This document shows, in pieces, positions 8,340 through 18,098 of a DNA stretch of 64,000 nucleotides (within the stretch, counting starts at the first letter, position 1; every line of letters begins with the position of its first letter). Below the pieces are notes generated by a model that was given only the letters and a program-made list of their open reading frames with translations, had not been told where the DNA came from and did not search any database. This DNA is from an uncultured Flavobacteriaceae bacterium (GTDB lineage Bacteria > Bacteroidota > Bacteroidia > Flavobacteriales > Flavobacteriaceae). The stretch is from positions 62,001 to 126,000 of the forward strand of contig CANKZG010000002.1 in assembly GCA_947488435.1 (NCBI GenBank), in the 5' to 3' direction. The position numbers were made by a program, and so were the translations under genes.

Positions 8340-10756
8340 TTTTCCAAATTAGTTTCAAATTCAATAAGACATTTGTTAAGGACTTCGGCAGTATCTTCAA
8401 CATTAGGTAAGTTAAAAAGATCATTATGTTCTCCCAATAAAGGAACAATTTTCAAGTTACTACTGGTAAGCTTATGCCAGGAATCTACCGTTTCTTGATA
8501 CGCTCTTTTCCCCCAATAGTTGGTAATTAATAAGGTAATGGATCCGTTAATTTTTTCCCATTCATAAGCTTTATATATTTCGATTAAGTTATTTTGAAGT
8601 TTCTGATCATTTTTACCCTTTTCATTTTCTATAAGCCCTTTAAAAATGGGAGATACTCTTTTGCTTATCCTGTTTTTGATTAAGCTATTTATGGCTCGAA
8701 ACGGATTTTGAAAAAGACGTACAGTAAATTCAGATATTCGTGATTTTGTATGTGCCATATCGAATTGGTCATAGGCAGAAGCTATTGTATCGATTACCAT
8801 GAAATTTATTTCTTCATCAAGTACTTTTAATCGCTTACTAATTTCTAAACCTACGGCTGTACTCCAACAATAAACCATAATATTGTATGGTCCCTTAGGC
8901 TGAATTAAACGTATTTCTCTTAAATAGTCCGCGGCCATTTCTTCAATACTGCTGTGCATTTTTTTATCATCGTAAATACCTGCGGGTTGAATGGCATAAA
9001 CTGGTCTTTCTGAATCAATTAGCGCCGCCAGATGTTTATAAAAGAATACATGACCCATACCAGCATGAACGCAGAACAACGGCATTTTTTTTCCTTTTGC
9101 TCGAATAGGAACTATAAACTCCCATGATTGAATATCCCGACCTTTATTAAGAAGATTAGCAATTGTAGCAATTGTAGGATACTCTAGCAAAGTGGTAGGA
9201 GGAAGCTTAGTTTCTAGCTTATTATTAATAATTGTAAATAATTTAATAGCTAACATGGATTTACCACCTAAATCAAAAAAATTATCATTAACTCCGATGG
9301 GAGCCTTATTGAATACAGATTCCCATATTTTTGTGAGTTCTAACTCCATAGCATTGGTGGGAGCAACGTAGTCCAATAATGCAGTTTCTAGTTTAGTATC
9401 CTCGATGACTAAATGGGTAGGATTATTTGAAATATTTAATTGTTGCACTAAATCATTTACTAAAATATCACCACCTGAAAGTAATAAGGAGATAACTTTT
9501 TGAAAGCTTTCTAAAAACCAGGTGGTTGCTTCATCCCCTACAATGTCAGAGTTCACCGTTAAATGAATATTGAAACATACTCCAGTTTTGATGGTTAAAG
9601 TTATAGGATAAGTGGTAGTCAAGCCACTTTGAAAATCGCTAACCTGGAGTTTGTTAATGGTTATATCTTTCCAAGGAAAGTTCTCAAAAATAAAAAGGCT
9701 ATCAAATAAGGGTTTGTTTGTTGACCAATTGATGCTGTTGGTAATTTGATCAACAGAAAAATGTTCATACTTTCTGGCTTCTAGTTGTTGTCTTTGTAAT
9801 TTTTGAAAAAAGAATGATAATGTATCATTTGGATTTAATTGACTTCGAGTGGGTAAAACATTCATAAACATTCCAGTCATCAATTCCATATTTGGAAAAT
9901 CACCCGACCTTCCAGATACTGTAGTGCCAAAGGCAATATCATTATTGTCGAAGTAACGCAATAGCAAAAGCGACCAGATACCTTGAAATAATGTATTGGT
10001 TGTTATTTTATATTTTTTTGCCAATTGTTTAAGCGAATTGGAGGATATCTCAGAAAGGTTCAGGTCCCTGATTTTATAGGCTTCGTTGCTTTTTTGTTGT
10101 TGGTTATTTATAAGATAAGGTGTGGTATAACCATTAAAGGTTTCCTTCCAAAATTCCATAGCATTTTGCGTGCCAATTTCCTGTAACCAATTTAAATAAG
10201 ATTTATATGAAGGCACGGTCTCTAACACCAAATTACTACCACTGCATAAAGCATTATACAAAGAAAATGCATCCTGAAAAAGAGTACTAGAAGACCAACC
10301 GTCTAATAGAATATGATGGCAGTTCCAAAGTAAATACCACTTATTTTTTTGGATTTGGATAAGGGTAATTTCAGCCAAAGGTGCCTTTTCCAAATTAATG
10401 CCTCTTGTGCGTTGCTGTTGTTTTAAGACCTCTAATTCATTAGGTATTTCGTTAGCATCAAAATTGGTCCAATCTACAAAGTGCCAATTCATCTTTTTTT
10501 CTGGACGCACAATTTGAATGGGATTTTTAATGTTCTTCCAGTGAATGGAAGTACGCAAAATAGGGTGTCTTTCTATTAGAGCTTGCCATGCATTTTGTAG
10601 TTGCGTAGTATCTAAATTACCGCTAAGTACACATTGAACATGCAAAAAACCTTGATCTTTTTCATTTGTTAAATGATGAAACAACAAACTTTGCTGCATA
10701 CTCGTTAGAGGGTATATGGCTTCTATTTTTTGTTTCGTACTACTAGCTTCCTTCAT
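8327..10756 (-). CDS. NRPS release module: condensation - carrier - thioesterase (no adenylation domain)
   Basis: 809 residues. Condensation domain at about 10-440 with C1 motif YPLTSMQQSLLFHHL, the type usual for domains accepting a D-residue donor, and intact HHILLDGWS (His at 147). Carrier protein near 465-530 with DNFFDLGGKS, Ser about 498. Type I thioesterase from ~555 with hydrolase Ser in YCWSTAVG (~631) and a late His in LGEHNDLF. There is no adenylation domain, so the carrier must be loaded in trans or serve only as a relay to the thioesterase. The D-type C1 motif agrees with the epimerase ending the other leftward NRPS, so this protein should act last and free the peptide by hydrolysis or cyclisation. 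Gap of 18 bases to the glycosyltransferase. Confidence 0.93.
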   Translation of the reverse strand: MKEASSTKQKIEAIYPLTSMQQSLLFHHLTNEKDQGFLHVQCVLSGNLDTTQLQNAWQALIERHPILRTSIHWKNIKNPIQIVRPEKKMNWHFVDWTNFDANEIPNELEVLKQQQRTRGINLEKAPLAEITLIQIQKNKWYLLWNCHHILLDGWSSSTLFQDAFSLYNALCSGSNLVLETVPSYKSYLNWLQEIGTQNAMEFWKETFNGYTTPYLINNQQQKSNEAYKIRDLNLSEISSNSLKQLAKKYKITTNTLFQGIWSLLLLRYFDNNDIAFGTTVSGRSGDFPNMELMTGMFMNVLPTRSQLNPNDTLSFFFQKLQRQQLEARKYEHFSVDQITNSINWSTNKPLFDSLFIFENFPWKDITINKLQVSDFQSGLTTTYPITLTIKTGVCFNIHLTVNSDIVGDEATTWFLESFQKVISLLLSGGDILVNDLVQQLNISNNPTHLVIEDTKLETALLDYVAPTNAMELELTKIWESVFNKAPIGVNDNFFDLGGKSMLAIKLFTIINNKLETKLPPTTLLEYPTIATIANLLNKGRDIQSWEFIVPIRAKGKKMPLFCVHAGMGHVFFYKHLAALIDSERPVYAIQPAGIYDDKKMHSSIEEMAADYLREIRLIQPKGPYNIMVYCWSTAVGLEISKRLKVLDEEINFMVIDTIASAYDQFDMAHTKSRISEFTVRLFQNPFRAINSLIKNRISKRVSPIFKGLIENEKGKNDQKLQNNLIEIYKAYEWEKINGSITLLITNYWGKRAYQETVDSWHKLTSSNLKIVPLLGEHNDLFNLPNVEDTAEVLNKCLIEFETNLEKCAQ

Positions 10757-10774
10757 GACTTAATTTAGCAATTT

Positions 10775-12121
10775 TCAATTAGATTTCCTTTTAGTAATGA
10801 ATGAGGAGAATCTCCGCTTTCTTGATAAAGTATACTTCCTATTCATTTCTAATAGTCTGTTTTTATAGACTGGAGTAGTTAAGATCTCCTGTATTTTACG
10901 AACTATTTCTTTACTATCATCCCTATCTTTATCTCCAATGATTCCTAATTTATGAAAAGCAACTCTAGTTGCACACCCATTTTGATCGTATCGCTTTCCT
11001 GAATAAACAATCATTGGAACAGAAAAATGAATGCATTCCTGTATAGTATGTATTCCCCCATGATTAATACTGCAATCTGCTGCTGCTAATATGTTAAGTT
11101 GGGGAACCCAATCGAATAAATACACGTTTTCTGGTACATTATCAAAATCAGTGCTTTTAATTTTTCCGCCTAAAGATACAATTAACAGGCATTTGGGTAA
11201 ATCCTTTGCAGCGGCAATCACTTTTGTCAAAAAAAGGCGATCCCCAGCGTTAAGACTACTTACCGAACAATAGATAAGTTTTTTGTGCTCTTTCTCTTTG
11301 CGAATAAGAATGGTATTTATTCGTTTTAATACCTTAGAATCAATATTCGTATCCAAGCGTTTTTCAAAAATCATAGCTCCAGTATATACTACGTTTTTGT
11401 GTGAAATACCTGGATAATCTAAAGCCTCGTTGGTAAGAGATAAAATTGGTAAATCGGTATATAGAAATAATGGAGGAAAATGGCTACTTAAAAGTTGCTT
11501 GCCTTTGATCCCAACTTCAAGCGCATACTTTTTTAAAATAATCTTCCGGTGATTTTTTAGTTTTAACGTGTCTATCAAGATTCGTTTCCAAACGTTAATT
11601 CTAAGTCGTATCCAAGCAAGTTCTATACCAGCTCTAGATCCTGAAAAACCTTTATTAGGTTGAATCATAGTATGTAAGGGAGGAACATTTTTGCGCCGCC
11701 TATTTGAATACCACTGATCCAATAAAAACACCTCATACTTCAAATCAATTGCAGTAAAAATTAGTTCTGGTAATTCTCTGTCCACTAATACAGTGTCCGG
11801 TTTTACTTTAGCTAAAACTTCTTTATAGGTATTGAGATTTAATTCTTTTTTTTCAAAATTATAATCTTCTTTTTTCGCAACATGAAAACGTAGTGCATTA
11901 AGAAATCGGTGTTTCACATTTCCAATATGCGCTTTTACATAGTTAAATTTTATTTCTGGCAATTGTATATAGGTAATACCTGAACTCTCCACCTCGTCTT
12001 TTCGATCAAATGGGCATAAATACGTCACCCGGCACCCTTCGAACTGAAGTCTTGAGGCAATCTCCAAGCTTGCGTGCAGCATCCCGGTTAAACCGGTTGT
12101 AATAATTACGATATGTCTCAT
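10775..12121 (-). CDS. UGT/MGT-type glycosyltransferase (GT1-like)
   Basis: 448 residues in GT-B layout. The N-terminal half starts MRHIVIITTGLTGMLHASLE, the acceptor-side Rossmann strand and loop. The C-terminal half has VYLFDWVPQLNILAAADCSI followed by NHGGIHTIQECIHFSVPMIV, which corresponds to the nucleotide-sugar signature of UGT, macrolide and MGT glycosyltransferases. A signal peptide is absent. Placed between two NRPS genes with gaps of 25 and 18 bases, it is part of the same operon, so the likely acceptor is the peptide or its precursor. The sugar donor cannot be read, and no sugar-nucleotide genes lie nearby, so a common cellular UDP-sugar is the simplest choice. Confidence 0.88.
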   Translation of the reverse strand: MRHIVIITTGLTGMLHASLEIASRLQFEGCRVTYLCPFDRKDEVESSGITYIQLPEIKFNYVKAHIGNVKHRFLNALRFHVAKKEDYNFEKKELNLNTYKEVLAKVKPDTVLVDRELPELIFTAIDLKYEVFLLDQWYSNRRRKNVPPLHTMIQPNKGFSGSRAGIELAWIRLRINVWKRILIDTLKLKNHRKIILKKYALEVGIKGKQLLSSHFPPLFLYTDLPILSLTNEALDYPGISHKNVVYTGAMIFEKRLDTNIDSKVLKRINTILIRKEKEHKKLIYCSVSSLNAGDRLFLTKVIAAAKDLPKCLLIVSLGGKIKSTDFDNVPENVYLFDWVPQLNILAAADCSINHGGIHTIQECIHFSVPMIVYSGKRYDQNGCATRVAFHKLGIIGDKDRDDSKEIVRKIQEILTTPVYKNRLLEMNRKYTLSRKRRFSSFITKRKSN

Positions 12122-12146
12122 TTTAATTCAAAGACTTTAGTTTTTA

Positions 12147-15100
12147 TCACTCCAAAAGGTTCAACAAATTATCCAAATCCTCCTGATTTAAATCTGCCTC
12201 GGGAAAATCAGATGGAGTGTACTTTCCTTTTTCAAGATCGCAACAATGCGCAAGTAATGCTAATAAAAACTGCTCAAAATTGGCTATTAGTTGTTGAATT
12301 GTTGATTTGTTATATATTGTATTAGGATAACTCCAATTCATTTCTAAAACACCGTTTTTAAGTATAGCATTTATCTCTATAAAGTAATTGCGTTCACTTA
12401 ATTCGTGACGTGTATTTTTCATTACAAAAGTGGCATTCACACCTTTATCTTTTTTAGAATTTTGTCGACCTAAAAAGTTAAAAACAACTTGCGGAAAACC
12501 ATTTTTTGGCAACGTTTTTTTGTAATATTTTAGAACACCATATCCTAAACCTCCGTTAGGAATTTTACGTAAATTTTCTTTTACTGAAATTAATTTCCCT
12601 TCTATGCTATCGGTATGTCGCGTTTCTAGTAGTACAGGAAAAAAAGAAGTAAACCAACCGATAGTGTTTGACAGATCTAAGTTGTTATCATGAGTTTCTC
12701 TCCCATGACGTTCTAAAGCAATAGCAAGCTTTTTAATGCCAGCCCAATTTGAAATGCTCTCAGTTAAGGCTACCAAAATGAGTTCATCAATTTTAGTATT
12801 ATACGCAGTGTTGGCATTACTAACCAGCATTTGAGAAGACGTTTTATCCAAACTAAAACTCATAATTTCAATATCCTTTTCTCGAATAGGTAGGGTTCCA
12901 TTTACATCTTGAGGAAGTTTAGAAAAATTGATAAGTTGGTTTTCCCAAAAATGCTGTTCTTCCGCTAATTTTTGTGAATTTAAAAATTCAAATAGGTAGT
13001 CGTTCCATTTTTTTATGGAACTGGTTTTATTAATATTAAAATCTTTATATGTAGAAGAATTACTGTGCCTGATAATCTCATCTAAAATTATTTCCCATGA
13101 TACCATGTCAATAACTAAATGATGAGCCACTAGAAGAATAACATTCTTCTTTATATCACCTGTTTCAAAAAAGAGACATTTAAATAGTGATCCTTTCGAA
13201 AGTTCAAAAGCATCTTGCACAGTTTTAAGCGTTTTGTCCTTTAATGTTTCCCAATTATCTTCAGATTCAGAAGAAAGATCAATATATTCAAAAGCTCTTA
13301 TTTTATCTGGTGTCAAAATTCTATTGATCCATTTTTCATCAATCTTAAGAAAACTTGAGCGAAGTGCGTCATGCTGTGAGACTATAGAATTGATAAGTTG
13401 TTCTAACGTTTCTTTGCCAAGGAATTCAGTGTTTCTTATTTCAAAGGCCTGATTCCAGAAATGCGGTGCAGCTTTATGAAATTCAAAGAACCAATGCTGA
13501 ATAGGAGTTAACGAAATTTCTCCTAAAACAGGGGTTTCATCTTTTTTCTGAGCCACCTCGGTTTCGGCAAAAAGAGCAAGTTCTGCTATTGTTTGGCTCT
13601 CGAAAATTTGATTTGGCTTTAAGATTATACCAAGTTTACGTGATTTTGCAATGATTTGGATACTGAGTATTGAGTCGCCGCCGATTTCAAAAAAATTATC
13701 TCTTATACCAATTGGGTTTATACTTAAAACTTCCTCCCATATAAGGGTTAATTTTTTTTCAAGATCAGATACCGGTCTTTGATCAATTTGTAATGACTTA
13801 TTTTGAGGCACTTTTTGGTTTTTTCCCAATGCTACCTTATCTATTTTTCCATTGGGGAGATACGGGATTTTTTCAATTTTAATTATTGATGAAGGAATCA
13901 TATAGTCAGGGACTAAACTCTTTAAAAACATCTTTATTGGCGTTACCTCCAACATTTTATCCGGACATGTGATATATGCAACAAGGCGTTTGGCAGCGCT
14001 GTTTGACGAATTTATCTCTACAAGAACAATAGCGGCATCTATTCCGGGATACGATACGATTGTTTTTTGGATTTCTTCTAACTCAACTCTAAACCCTCTT
14101 ATTTTTATCTGTTGATCGGATCTTCCGAGAAATTCAATAGAACCATCTTTTCGATACTTTCCGAGATCTCCTGTTTTATATAAATTTTCTTCAGTTGCAT
14201 AAGGGTTAATAACAAAGACTTTTTGGCTAAGTTCAGGTCTATTTATGTAGGCTTGTGACAGCCCATCTCCACCAATATAGATCTCCCCAATAGCTCCTGA
14301 AGGAACCATTTTCATTTGATCATTTAAAATCAATATTTTGGCACCAGCAACTGGCTTTCCAATAGGGATGGAACCGCTTAGATCTGTCTTTTTAATTTGA
14401 TGAGCCGTACACCATACAGTGGCTTCGGTTGGTCCATACTCATTGTATAACAGAACATTAGGAAGCGTATTAAAATGCATAGTACATACAGCTGGCAAAC
14501 AAGCCTCTCCTGCAATAATTATAACTTTAAGAGTACTCAAATTATCTAAATTCGAATGCTCCAATATAAGTCCATATAGCGAGGGTAACATCAGTGAATG
14601 ACTTATGTTATGCTTGGCAATAAGCGCTGCGATATGTGCTATATCTTGCTCAATTCGCTTTTCGGTAATAACTAATTTTCCCCCTGTACATAGTGTCCAA
14701 AAAATCCCAGCTTTTGAACTGTCAAAAGCAATTGAAGAAAGTAATAAAAATGCATTTGGATTTTCAGGATAAAAAGTTAATCTGCCCGACGTAGATTTTA
14801 TAATATTATCGTGTGAAACAGGAACTCCCTTGGGTTTTCCTGTTGAACCTGAAGTGTATATTACATAAGCTAAATCCTTTCGACTAACTCTGGGTAATTG
14901 TATGGTTTTATCAATGAATTGATCTGTAGTATCGGCTAAGCTTACAACATGAGTTACCAAAGGTCTAAAGTTGGAAGTTAACGATTCTTGCGTTAGTATA
15001 ATATCAACTTCCGCATCGGTGATCATAAAATTAATTCTATGCTCTGGATATTCCGGATCTATTGGCATATAGGCGCTTCCAGCTTTAAGAATTCCTATGA

Positions 15101-16772
15101 GTCCAACAATCATTTCCATGGATCGTTCTACACAAAGCCCTATTATCGTCTTTTTTCCAGCGGTAAGTTTCAAGATATGCTGAGCAACTACGGTAGATTG
15201 CTGCTCTAATTCTAAATATGTAAATGAATTATTGTTAAAGGTCAAAGCTATTGCATTAGGATGCACAGCACTACCTTTTGAAATAATATCATGAATACCC
15301 GCGTAATTTTCAAAGCTGTCTGATTGTACTGACTTTTTAGGAAAGCAAATGTCTTTTTCGAAAGATGTTTGCATAGGGATCGTATCAATAGTAGTTTGCG
15401 GATCTAATACGATATGTTCTAATAACAGCTTATAGTGTTCTTGAAATTGTGTAATAGTTTCAGCATCGTATAAATCGGTACTATATTCAAAAATGGAAGA
15501 TAACAGTCCATTTTCCTCCGAAATGTATAATGTTAAATCAAACTTAGAAACATTGGAATCAAAATTAGAATATTCCAAGCTTAATTCAGGACCAAATGAA
15601 GGTGTACTAGGCGTAGAATGGTAAAGGAACATTACCTGAAAAAAGGGATTGACCCCATGTGTTCTTTCGGGTTTTAGCTCTTTTACCAAAACTTCAAAAG
15701 GAACGTCTTTATTAGAAAATGCTTCTAAAGTGGTTTTTTTTACTTCCTCAACTAATGATGCGAATGATTGTTGGGGTTTTAATTTGGTTCGTAAAACAAT
15801 TGTATCATTAAAGAAACCCATTATCTCTTCCAGAACCTTTTCATTTCTATTAGAAATAGGAGAGCCAATTGGAATATCTGTCTGACTACTATATCTATAT
15901 AATAACACATAGTATGCAGACAAAAGGAAAACAAAAGGAGTAGTTTCTAATTTTTTGGAGAGTTCCAGAATCGCTTTGGAGAGTGAATTGGAAAATGATT
16001 GTTGGCTGTGTTTACCAGTAAAAGAAGGTTCTTGAGGCCTTGGGTAATTATGCGCCAGCTCTAATACTGGAATATCTCCAGATAATTTAGATTTCCAATA
16101 GGTAAGTTGATTTTTGCTTATAGGATTAGATTCCTGCCAATATGCATAATCTTTATATTGTAGATTGTTCTTAGTAGTAGTAATTAATTCATTGGATGAC
16201 AATGCCAAATAATGCTTTGCAAGTTGCATTCTAAAAAGACCCATAGACCATTTATCTGTTACAATATGATGCATAGTAACAAACAAAATATGTTCGTTGG
16301 AATCTAGCTTAAGTAATGATAACCTAAACAAAGGGGCTTTGGAAAGATCAAAACAAGTCGTTGCATCTGCTAATAGGATCTCCTCTTTTTTTGCTTTTTT
16401 TTCTTCCGACGAAAATTCGCTAAGGTTAAATTGTGCAATGGTTATGGGTACGTCTGTTGCTATGTTCTGTGTTATTACATCGTTTTCAATATGAAAATAG
16501 GAAAGGAGAATATTGTTTGATGTAAATACTAATTCAAGACTCTTAAGGAGGTGTTTAACCTGAAGCCTTCCTTTTAGCGTATATAATTCAGAGTAGTTGT
16601 AAAAAGGATTTTCCGGATATGTTTGTTGCAAAAACCAAAGACTTTGTTGACCACTTGATAATGGTATGGTTGCATTATCAGGGGCTCTAGAAATTTGTCC
16701 AGGAAGATCTTCTTTCTTGGCCTTATTTTTCCATCTATTTAATAGAGAATCTTTTTCAGTTTCTTTTTTCAT
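12147..16772 (-). CDS. NRPS elongation module: condensation - adenylation - carrier - epimerase
   Basis: 1541 residues. C domain (~35-460) with C1 PLSSGQQSLWFL (L-donor type) and HHIVTDKWS at 168, where Lys replaces the usual Gly. A domain (~500-1000): core YTSGSTGKPKG (~640), NEYGPTE (~777), and A10 LPNGKIDK. My manual pocket reading by alignment to the GrsA numbering is D-S-A-M-I-A-E-V-W-K, which I cannot assign to an amino acid. Carrier with FFEIGGDS (~1030). Epimerase (~1065-1500) with HHLVIDMVSW (~1216), ERHGRE and NTIGWFTSFFPV, all intact, so the residue should leave as a D-isomer. Upstream partner is expected to be the Asn module of the rightward arm, downstream partner the C-T-TE protein. 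Part of the leftward operon, 21 bases from the HupE-like gene. Confidence 0.95.
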   Translation of the reverse strand: MKKETEKDSLLNRWKNKAKKEDLPGQISRAPDNATIPLSSGQQSLWFLQQTYPENPFYNYSELYTLKGRLQVKHLLKSLELVFTSNNILLSYFHIENDVITQNIATDVPITIAQFNLSEFSSEEKKAKKEEILLADATTCFDLSKAPLFRLSLLKLDSNEHILFVTMHHIVTDKWSMGLFRMQLAKHYLALSSNELITTTKNNLQYKDYAYWQESNPISKNQLTYWKSKLSGDIPVLELAHNYPRPQEPSFTGKHSQQSFSNSLSKAILELSKKLETTPFVFLLSAYYVLLYRYSSQTDIPIGSPISNRNEKVLEEIMGFFNDTIVLRTKLKPQQSFASLVEEVKKTTLEAFSNKDVPFEVLVKELKPERTHGVNPFFQVMFLYHSTPSTPSFGPELSLEYSNFDSNVSKFDLTLYISEENGLLSSIFEYSTDLYDAETITQFQEHYKLLLEHIVLDPQTTIDTIPMQTSFEKDICFPKKSVQSDSFENYAGIHDIISKGSAVHPNAIALTFNNNSFTYLELEQQSTVVAQHILKLTAGKKTIIGLCVERSMEMIVGLIGILKAGSAYMPIDPEYPEHRINFMITDAEVDIILTQESLTSNFRPLVTHVVSLADTTDQFIDKTIQLPRVSRKDLAYVIYTSGSTGKPKGVPVSHDNIIKSTSGRLTFYPENPNAFLLLSSIAFDSSKAGIFWTLCTGGKLVITEKRIEQDIAHIAALIAKHNISHSLMLPSLYGLILEHSNLDNLSTLKVIIIAGEACLPAVCTMHFNTLPNVLLYNEYGPTEATVWCTAHQIKKTDLSGSIPIGKPVAGAKILILNDQMKMVPSGAIGEIYIGGDGLSQAYINRPELSQKVFVINPYATEENLYKTGDLGKYRKDGSIEFLGRSDQQIKIRGFRVELEEIQKTIVSYPGIDAAIVLVEINSSNSAAKRLVAYITCPDKMLEVTPIKMFLKSLVPDYMIPSSIIKIEKIPYLPNGKIDKVALGKNQKVPQNKSLQIDQRPVSDLEKKLTLIWEEVLSINPIGIRDNFFEIGGDSILSIQIIAKSRKLGIILKPNQIFESQTIAELALFAETEVAQKKDETPVLGEISLTPIQHWFFEFHKAAPHFWNQAFEIRNTEFLGKETLEQLINSIVSQHDALRSSFLKIDEKWINRILTPDKIRAFEYIDLSSESEDNWETLKDKTLKTVQDAFELSKGSLFKCLFFETGDIKKNVILLVAHHLVIDMVSWEIILDEIIRHSNSSTYKDFNINKTSSIKKWNDYLFEFLNSQKLAEEQHFWENQLINFSKLPQDVNGTLPIREKDIEIMSFSLDKTSSQMLVSNANTAYNTKIDELILVALTESISNWAGIKKLAIALERHGRETHDNNLDLSNTIGWFTSFFPVLLETRHTDSIEGKLISVKENLRKIPNGGLGYGVLKYYKKTLPKNGFPQVVFNFLGRQNSKKDKGVNATFVMKNTRHELSERNYFIEINAILKNGVLEMNWSYPNTIYNKSTIQQLIANFEQFLLALLAHCCDLEKGKYTPSDFPEADLNQEDLDNLLNLLE

Positions 16773-16793
16773 TTTTTGTTTGGTTCACTAAAA

Positions 16794-18044
16794 TTAGGAC
16801 CATAATCCAAGAAAAACGGCTAGTTTACGGATTTTTGATTTCACATATTCATAAATTAGTAAGTCAATATCTAAAGCCCGTTCTATGAACCAATATAGGG
16901 ATACTACAATAAGTAAAACAGAGCCATATACTAATAACTTTGGATAAATCTTCTGTTTACGAAGTATAAATAATATCGGGAATATTAATGCAATAATAAG
17001 AAGTTGTCCTATTTCAACTCCAATATTAAAACCTAAAAGGGATAACGTCAAAAATTCTCCTGTTAATCCAAGATCTCCTAATACACTTGCGAATCCAAAC
17101 CCATGAAAAAGTCCAAAAATAAATGCAATAGCCCAATCTCGACCTTTAAAAATGGGTCGAATATTATGAAAAGCAGCTAACCCAATCGAAATAGCAATAA
17201 TAGACTCAACAAATCGCGATGGAAGTCTTACAATATCTAGCGATGCTAAACTTAAGGTAATGGTATGGGCAATGGTAAAAAAGGTAACAATTTTAAGTAT
17301 GTATAAAAAAGCGGGTTTAAATTTTAAAACTGGCTGCCAACCAAATATCTTATGTTTTTCTGTGTTTGATTCCTTTTTAGCAATTGCAACTCTTTCTTTT
17401 CTCCGAACGACGGAAGGTAATATTAAAGCCAGTAAAAAGAGAATATGATCAATACCAATCCAGATGTGCCAAACTCCTTGTTTGATCATAGCTATGAAAC
17501 CTTTCCAAAGCGATACATCGGTTAAATCTAAAGTTGCTGTAGTAACAGTTGGTGTAAAACTTAGCGAAATATTCGCTTCTTCGTTGATAACTCCGGCTCT
17601 CCAATTATATTCTGTAATTAAGAAACCTCTATGTGAATTGTCTTTCTCGAAAACTGCATTATAGTATACTTCTAAATCATCAGGAAGGATCTTCGAGTTT
17701 TCAAGATCAAAAGAAATTTTTATAAAATCTCCGAATTTACCTACTTTAAAACCTTTAAAGATGATATCGTGATTTCCGAGTTTTGAAGAAAATTTTGTGC
17801 GATTGTATAGATATGTTTTAAGTTCTTCTATATAAGATTGTAAGTCGCTAGATGTTACACCTTTTTCAAAATTTAGTCCAAAAACCTTATTAAATTCGTC
17901 AATATTCATTTCGAAGCGCCCTTCAATCCCATCTTTTTCATACACTCTCAAAAAGATATAACTCTGATTTGGTTTGTGCGCAAAAATCGAAAGCGGTATT
18001 AGAAATAGAATTATAAATAAAGAATGAAATAGTATCTTTTTCAT
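16794..18044 (-). CDS. HupE/UreJ-family integral membrane protein
   Basis: 416 residues: signal peptide (MKKILFHSLFIILFLIPLSIFA), a ~180-residue extracytoplasmic domain, then about seven transmembrane segments. The membrane part carries the family hallmarks WHIWIGIDHILFLLALILP, GLFHGFGFASVL and GFNIGVEIGQ, with conserved His and Asp in the membrane. HupE/UreJ proteins are linked to nickel (and in some cases cobalt) import for hydrogenase or urease; HupE-type proteins in Bacteroidota are often neighbours of TonB receptors. Here it sits inside the peptide operon between the ornithine-cyclodeaminase-like gene and an NRPS, with a TonB receptor at the far end of the other arm. That suggests metal or metal-chelate transport connected with the peptide, which is inference. 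Confidence 0.87.
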   Translation of the reverse strand: MKKILFHSLFIILFLIPLSIFAHKPNQSYIFLRVYEKDGIEGRFEMNIDEFNKVFGLNFEKGVTSSDLQSYIEELKTYLYNRTKFSSKLGNHDIIFKGFKVGKFGDFIKISFDLENSKILPDDLEVYYNAVFEKDNSHRGFLITEYNWRAGVINEEANISLSFTPTVTTATLDLTDVSLWKGFIAMIKQGVWHIWIGIDHILFLLALILPSVVRRKERVAIAKKESNTEKHKIFGWQPVLKFKPAFLYILKIVTFFTIAHTITLSLASLDIVRLPSRFVESIIAISIGLAAFHNIRPIFKGRDWAIAFIFGLFHGFGFASVLGDLGLTGEFLTLSLLGFNIGVEIGQLLIIALIFPILFILRKQKIYPKLLVYGSVLLIVVSLYWFIERALDIDLLIYEYVKSKIRKLAVFLGLWS

Positions 18045-18098
18045 AGCTATTATGTATGAGGTGTTATTAAATTGTGGTAAAAAATTAGACTTAAAAAT

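Noticed and set aside
8227-8448. Minus-strand frame spanning the NRPS/PPTase junction
   Set aside because: Out-of-frame shadow of two overlapping real genes.
12113-12325. Plus-strand frame near the end of the C-A-T-E gene
   Set aside because: Antisense shadow of the epimerase end; no start context or family.
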